A DNA stretch of 64,000 nt. It comes from DAOPJM01 sp964490325. GTDB lineage: Bacteria > Bacillota > Clostridia > Christensenellales > CAG-138. Under the pieces are notes generated by a model that saw only the letters and a list, made by a program, of their open reading frames with translations, had not been told where the DNA came from and did not search any database. Where the stretch lies: NCBI GenBank assembly GCA_964490325.1, contig CAZBBX010000003.1:54734-118733 (forward strand), read 5' to 3'. Below, piece by piece: positions 60,833 through 64,000 of this stretch (the first letter of the stretch is position 1; the number at the start of each line of letters is the position of its first letter). The position numbers and the translations under genes are program-made.

Positions 60833-63800
60833 ATGGCAAAAACCATGACCATCGATGGCAACACCGCTGCCGCGCATGTCGCATATGCGTTCAGCGACGT
60901 TGCTGCCATCTACCCCATCACGCCTTCCTCGCCGATGGCGGAGGTCGCGGACGATTGGGCTGCAAACGGCAGGACCAATCTGTTCGGACAAAAGGTCCAC
61001 ATCGCCGAGATGCAGAGCGAGGGCGGTGCGGCAGGCGCCGTACACGGTTCCTTGAAGGCGGGTGCGCTGACCACCACGTTCACCGCGTCACAGGGCCTGC
61101 TGCTGATGATCCCCAACATGTACAAGATCAGCGGCGAACTGCTGCCCGGCGTATTTCACGTTTCGGCTCGCGCCTTGGCAGCGCATGCGCTGTCCATCTT
61201 TGGCGATCACAGCGACGTCATGGCCTGCCGTCAGACGGGCTTTGCCATGCTTGCAAGCGCTTCCGTACAGGAGGTCATGGACTTGGCGCTGGTCACGCAT
61301 CTGTCGGCCATCAAGTCGTCCGTCCCCTTCGTACATTTCTTCGACGGCTTCCGCACCTCCCATGAGGTCCAGAAGATCGAGCTGATCGATTATGCGGACA
61401 TGGACAAGCTCTTGGATCGCGATGCGGTCGCACGCTTCCGCGCACGCTCCATGAACCCCGAGCATCCGCATCTTGGCGGCACTGCGCAAAACCCCGACAT
61501 CTACTTCCAAAATCGCGAAGCTGCCAACAAGTATTACGACGCCATCCCCTCGCTTGTGCAGGATTATATGGACAAGGTCGGCGAGCTGACGGGTCGTAAG
61601 TACCATCTGTTCGATTACGTCGGCGCACCCGATGCCGAAAAGGTCATCGTGCTGATGGGCAGCGGTGCAGACGTAGCAGAGGAAGCGATCAACTACCTCA
61701 ACGCGCACGGCGAAAAGCTGGGCGTTTTGAAGGTTCGCCTGTATCGTCCGTTCGCTGCGGATAAGTTTGTCGCGGCGATCCCCGCAAGCTGCAAGAAGCT
61801 GGCCGTTTTGGATCGCACCAAGGAGCCGGGCTCTTTGGGCGAGCCGCTGTATACCGATGTGATCGCCGCGCTCAAGGAGCTTGGCCGCGATGGGATCACC
61901 GTGGTTGGCGGTCGTTACGGCTTGGGCAGCAAGGAGTTCACGCCCACCATGGTCAAGGCTATCTATGACAACCTGGACAAGGACGAGCCCAAGAACCATT
62001 TCACGGTGGGCATCGTTGACGACGTGACCTTCACCTCCCTGCCCATGGGCGAGCAGATCAATGCCGCGCCTGAAGGCACCATCGCCTGCAAGTTCTTCGG
62101 TCTTGGCAGCGACGGCACCGTAGGCGCCAACAAGAACAGCATCAAGATCATCGGCGACCATACCGACATGTACGCGCAGGGCTATTTTGCTTACGACAGC
62201 AAGAAGTCCGGCGGCTTCACCGTGTCGCATCTGCGCTTTGGCAAGAAGCCCATCCAGTCGCCCTACCTGATCGACTGTGCAGACTTTGCAGCCTGCCACA
62301 ATCCTTCCTATGTAACGCGTTATGCGGTTGCGGACGGCATCCGCGAGGGCGGCGTGTTCCTGCTCAACTCACCTTGGACGCTTGACGAGATGGAGAAGGA
62401 GCTGCCTGCTTCCCTCAAGAACGCCATCGCCAAGAATCATCTGCGTTTTTACAACATCAACGCCATCAAGCTGGCTCGCGAGGTCGGCATGGGCGGACGC
62501 ATCAACACCATCATGCAGGCCGCCTTCTTCAAGCTGGCCAACGTCATCCCCGCAGAGGATGCGCTGAACTACATGAAGGCTGCCGCCAAGAAATCCTACT
62601 CCAAGAAGGGCGACGAGGTCGTACAAAAGAACTATGCGGCCATCGACGCAGGCATGAACAATGTCGAGGAGATCAAGTATCCCGAAAGCTGGGCTACTAC
62701 GACCGAAGGTGCGCCTGTGATCCATGTCACGGATGATCCGTACTTCCTTGAGTATATTCATCCCATTTTGGCGCAGGAAGGCGACAAGCTGCCCGTGTCC
62801 AAGATGACGCCCGACGGCACCGTTCCCACGGGCACCACAAAGTACGAGAAGCGCGGCATCGCCGTTGACGTACCGCAGTGGATCCCCGAAAACTGCATCC
62901 AGTGCAACCAGTGCTCCTTGGCCTGCCCCCATGCGACCATTCGTCCCGTTCTGCTCAACGCGGAGGAGGAAGCGGCAAAGCCCGAGGGCTTCGTCACCAA
63001 GAAGGCCATCGGCAAGGAGCTTGCGGGACTTAGCTTCCGTATGCAGATCTCGCCCTTGGACTGCACGGGCTGCGGTAACTGCATCGATGTTTGCCCCGCG
63101 AAGGTCAAGGCACTGAAGATGGCACCCGCCGCCGAGCAAATGAATGAGCAAAAGAACTGGGACTTTGCAGAAGCGCTGCCGGAGAAGCAGCTTGACGTCA
63201 ACAGAAAGACCGTCAAGGGAAGCCAGTTCCTTAAGCCCCTCTTTGAGTTCTCAGGCGCCTGCGCAGGCTGCGGCGAAACACCGTATGTCAAGCTCATCAC
63301 CCAGCTGTTCGGCGATCGTATGGTCGTTGCCAATGCAACGGGCTGCTCGTCCATCTATGGCGGCTCCTCGCCGACCTGCCCGTATACCAAGAATCAAAAG
63401 GGTCAGGGCCCCGCATGGGCAAACTCCCTGTTCGAGGACAACGCAGAGTTTGGCTACGGTCTGAACCTTGGCAACAAGCAGCGCCGCGCCAAGCTTGCCG
63501 ACACCGTCAAGAAGCTCATCGCCGTCGAGTGGTGCCAAGCGGACATCAAGGCCGCAGGCGCAGAATGGCTCGAGAAGATGCACGATGCGCAGGGCTCCCG
63601 CGAAGCGGGTGAAAAGCTGCTGGCGGCCTGCAAGGACGGCGTAGACGTCGATCTGACGGGCACCGAGTGGGAAAAGGACTGGCTGGCAAACGGCAAGAAG
63701 TGCACTTGCGGCGCCTGCAAGCTCGCGTATGAGGTCATCGAGAACGCGGATCTGCTGACTAAGCAGTCCATCTGGATCTTCGGCGGCGATGGCTGGGCGT

Positions 63801-64000
63801 ATGACATCGGCTACGGCGGACTGGATCATGTCCTTGCCATGGACGAGGACGTCAACGTGCTGGTCGTGGACACCGAGGTGTACTCCAACACGGGCGGACA
63901 GGCTTCCAAGGCTACCCCGACCGGACCGATCGCAAAGTTCGCGGCAGCGGGCAAGCGCACCAAGAAGAAGGATCTGGGGCTAATGGCCATGAGCTACGGC
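60833..64000 (+). CDS. nifJ: Pyruvate:ferredoxin (flavodoxin) oxidoreductase, 3' end missing
   Basis: The first 1,056 residues of the single-chain PFOR, which converts pyruvate and CoA to acetyl-CoA, CO2 and reduced ferredoxin. Domain I starts TIDGNTAAAHVAYAFSD and YPITPSSPMAE. The two-cluster ferredoxin domain has CIQCNQCSLACP near 688 and CTGCGNCIDVCP near 744. The TPP domain has CAGCGE near 807, ATGCSSIYGG near 837, GGDGWAYDIGYGG near 983 and YSNTGGQASKATP near 1020. The gene runs past the right edge; about 120 residues are missing. The strong consensus promoter fits a central catabolic enzyme. Confidence 0.96.
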   Translation, partial: MAKTMTIDGNTAAAHVAYAFSDVAAIYPITPSSPMAEVADDWAANGRTNLFGQKVHIAEMQSEGGAAGAVHGSLKAGALTTTFTASQGLLLMIPNMYKISGELLPGVFHVSARALAAHALSIFGDHSDVMACRQTGFAMLASASVQEVMDLALVTHLSAIKSSVPFVHFFDGFRTSHEVQKIELIDYADMDKLLDRDAVARFRARSMNPEHPHLGGTAQNPDIYFQNREAANKYYDAIPSLVQDYMDKVGELTGRKYHLFDYVGAPDAEKVIVLMGSGADVAEEAINYLNAHGEKLGVLKVRLYRPFAADKFVAAIPASCKKLAVLDRTKEPGSLGEPLYTDVIAALKELGRDGITVVGGRYGLGSKEFTPTMVKAIYDNLDKDEPKNHFTVGIVDDVTFTSLPMGEQINAAPEGTIACKFFGLGSDGTVGANKNSIKIIGDHTDMYAQGYFAYDSKKSGGFTVSHLRFGKKPIQSPYLIDCADFAACHNPSYVTRYAVADGIREGGVFLLNSPWTLDEMEKELPASLKNAIAKNHLRFYNINAIKLAREVGMGGRINTIMQAAFFKLANVIPAEDALNYMKAAAKKSYSKKGDEVVQKNYAAIDAGMNNVEEIKYPESWATTTEGAPVIHVTDDPYFLEYIHPILAQEGDKLPVSKMTPDGTVPTGTTKYEKRGIAVDVPQWIPENCIQCNQCSLACPHATIRPVLLNAEEEAAKPEGFVTKKAIGKELAGLSFRMQISPLDCTGCGNCIDVCPAKVKALKMAPAAEQMNEQKNWDFAEALPEKQLDVNRKTVKGSQFLKPLFEFSGACAGCGETPYVKLITQLFGDRMVVANATGCSSIYGGSSPTCPYTKNQKGQGPAWANSLFEDNAEFGYGLNLGNKQRRAKLADTVKKLIAVEWCQADIKAAGAEWLEKMHDAQGSREAGEKLLAACKDGVDVDLTGTEWEKDWLANGKKCTCGACKLAYEVIENADLLTKQSIWIFGGDGWAYDIGYGGLDHVLAMDEDVNVLVVDTEVYSNTGGQASKATPTGPIAKFAAAGKRTKKKDLGLMAMSYG

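Overview
The window looks like chromosomal DNA of an anaerobic, spore-forming Bacillota (class Clostridia). The base composition is fairly GC-rich. The evidence is the gene content: sporulation genes (SpoIVB, a Spo0A-type DNA-binding domain, YunB, a YtxC-like protein), pyruvate:ferredoxin oxidoreductase, a tungsten-type aldehyde ferredoxin oxidoreductase, ThyX, a single-chain glycyl-tRNA synthetase, RecD2, and secreted proteins ending in dockerin repeats. Most genes have strong Shine-Dalgarno sites, and many have sigma-A promoters with 17-base spacers. I see no tRNA, rRNA, insertion sequence, prophage or CRISPR array. A lineage such as Christensenellales or Oscillospirales would fit, but I cannot prove it from one window.

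Region 1 (1-2019) is a selenium-supply block: a cysteine desulfurase-like protein, divergent from YedE (putative selenium transporter), a YedF/TusA-type carrier and a DUF3343 carrier. After glyQS and recD2 comes a purine/hydantoin operon (5849-9069): dihydropyrimidinase, a MocA-like molybdopterin nucleotidyltransferase and guanine deaminase. A second selenium block lies at 31524-34992 on the minus strand: yqeC, yqeB, an XdhC-like protein with unusual domain order, and selD. Together these give the accessory set known for selenium-dependent molybdenum hydroxylases. The hydroxylase itself and selA/selB are not in the window.

Region 2 (11505-16145) is an operon of a ThiF/MoeB-type activating enzyme, an iron alcohol dehydrogenase, a four-cluster ferredoxin, aldehyde ferredoxin oxidoreductase and a MoaD-like carrier. 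It looks self-contained for making and using a tungsten (or molybdenum) pterin enzyme in aldehyde/alcohol redox. A copper operon (copA-csoR-copZ, 20006-22776) follows, with a CsoR-type palindrome inside the promoter spacer. Housekeeping genes come next: mnmA, trmK, Nif3-like, zinc-ribbon protein, RNase P RNA, trpS, dcd/thyX, glmS, thrC, ahcY, an EF-G paralogue, prs and nifJ (cut by the window end).

Region 3 holds cell-surface and sporulation oddities. There are three dockerin-bearing secreted proteins: an LRR protein, a CAP-domain protein, and a very large endonuclease I/Cys-repeat protein interrupted by one amber codon. There is also a broken acyltransferase. Directly downstream of spoIVB, where spo0A normally sits, is a protein that has the Spo0A DNA-binding domain but no receiver domain. 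This last item, the nuclease-repeat gene with its amber codon, and an in-frame insertion in a ThiF-like gene are the most unusual things I found.
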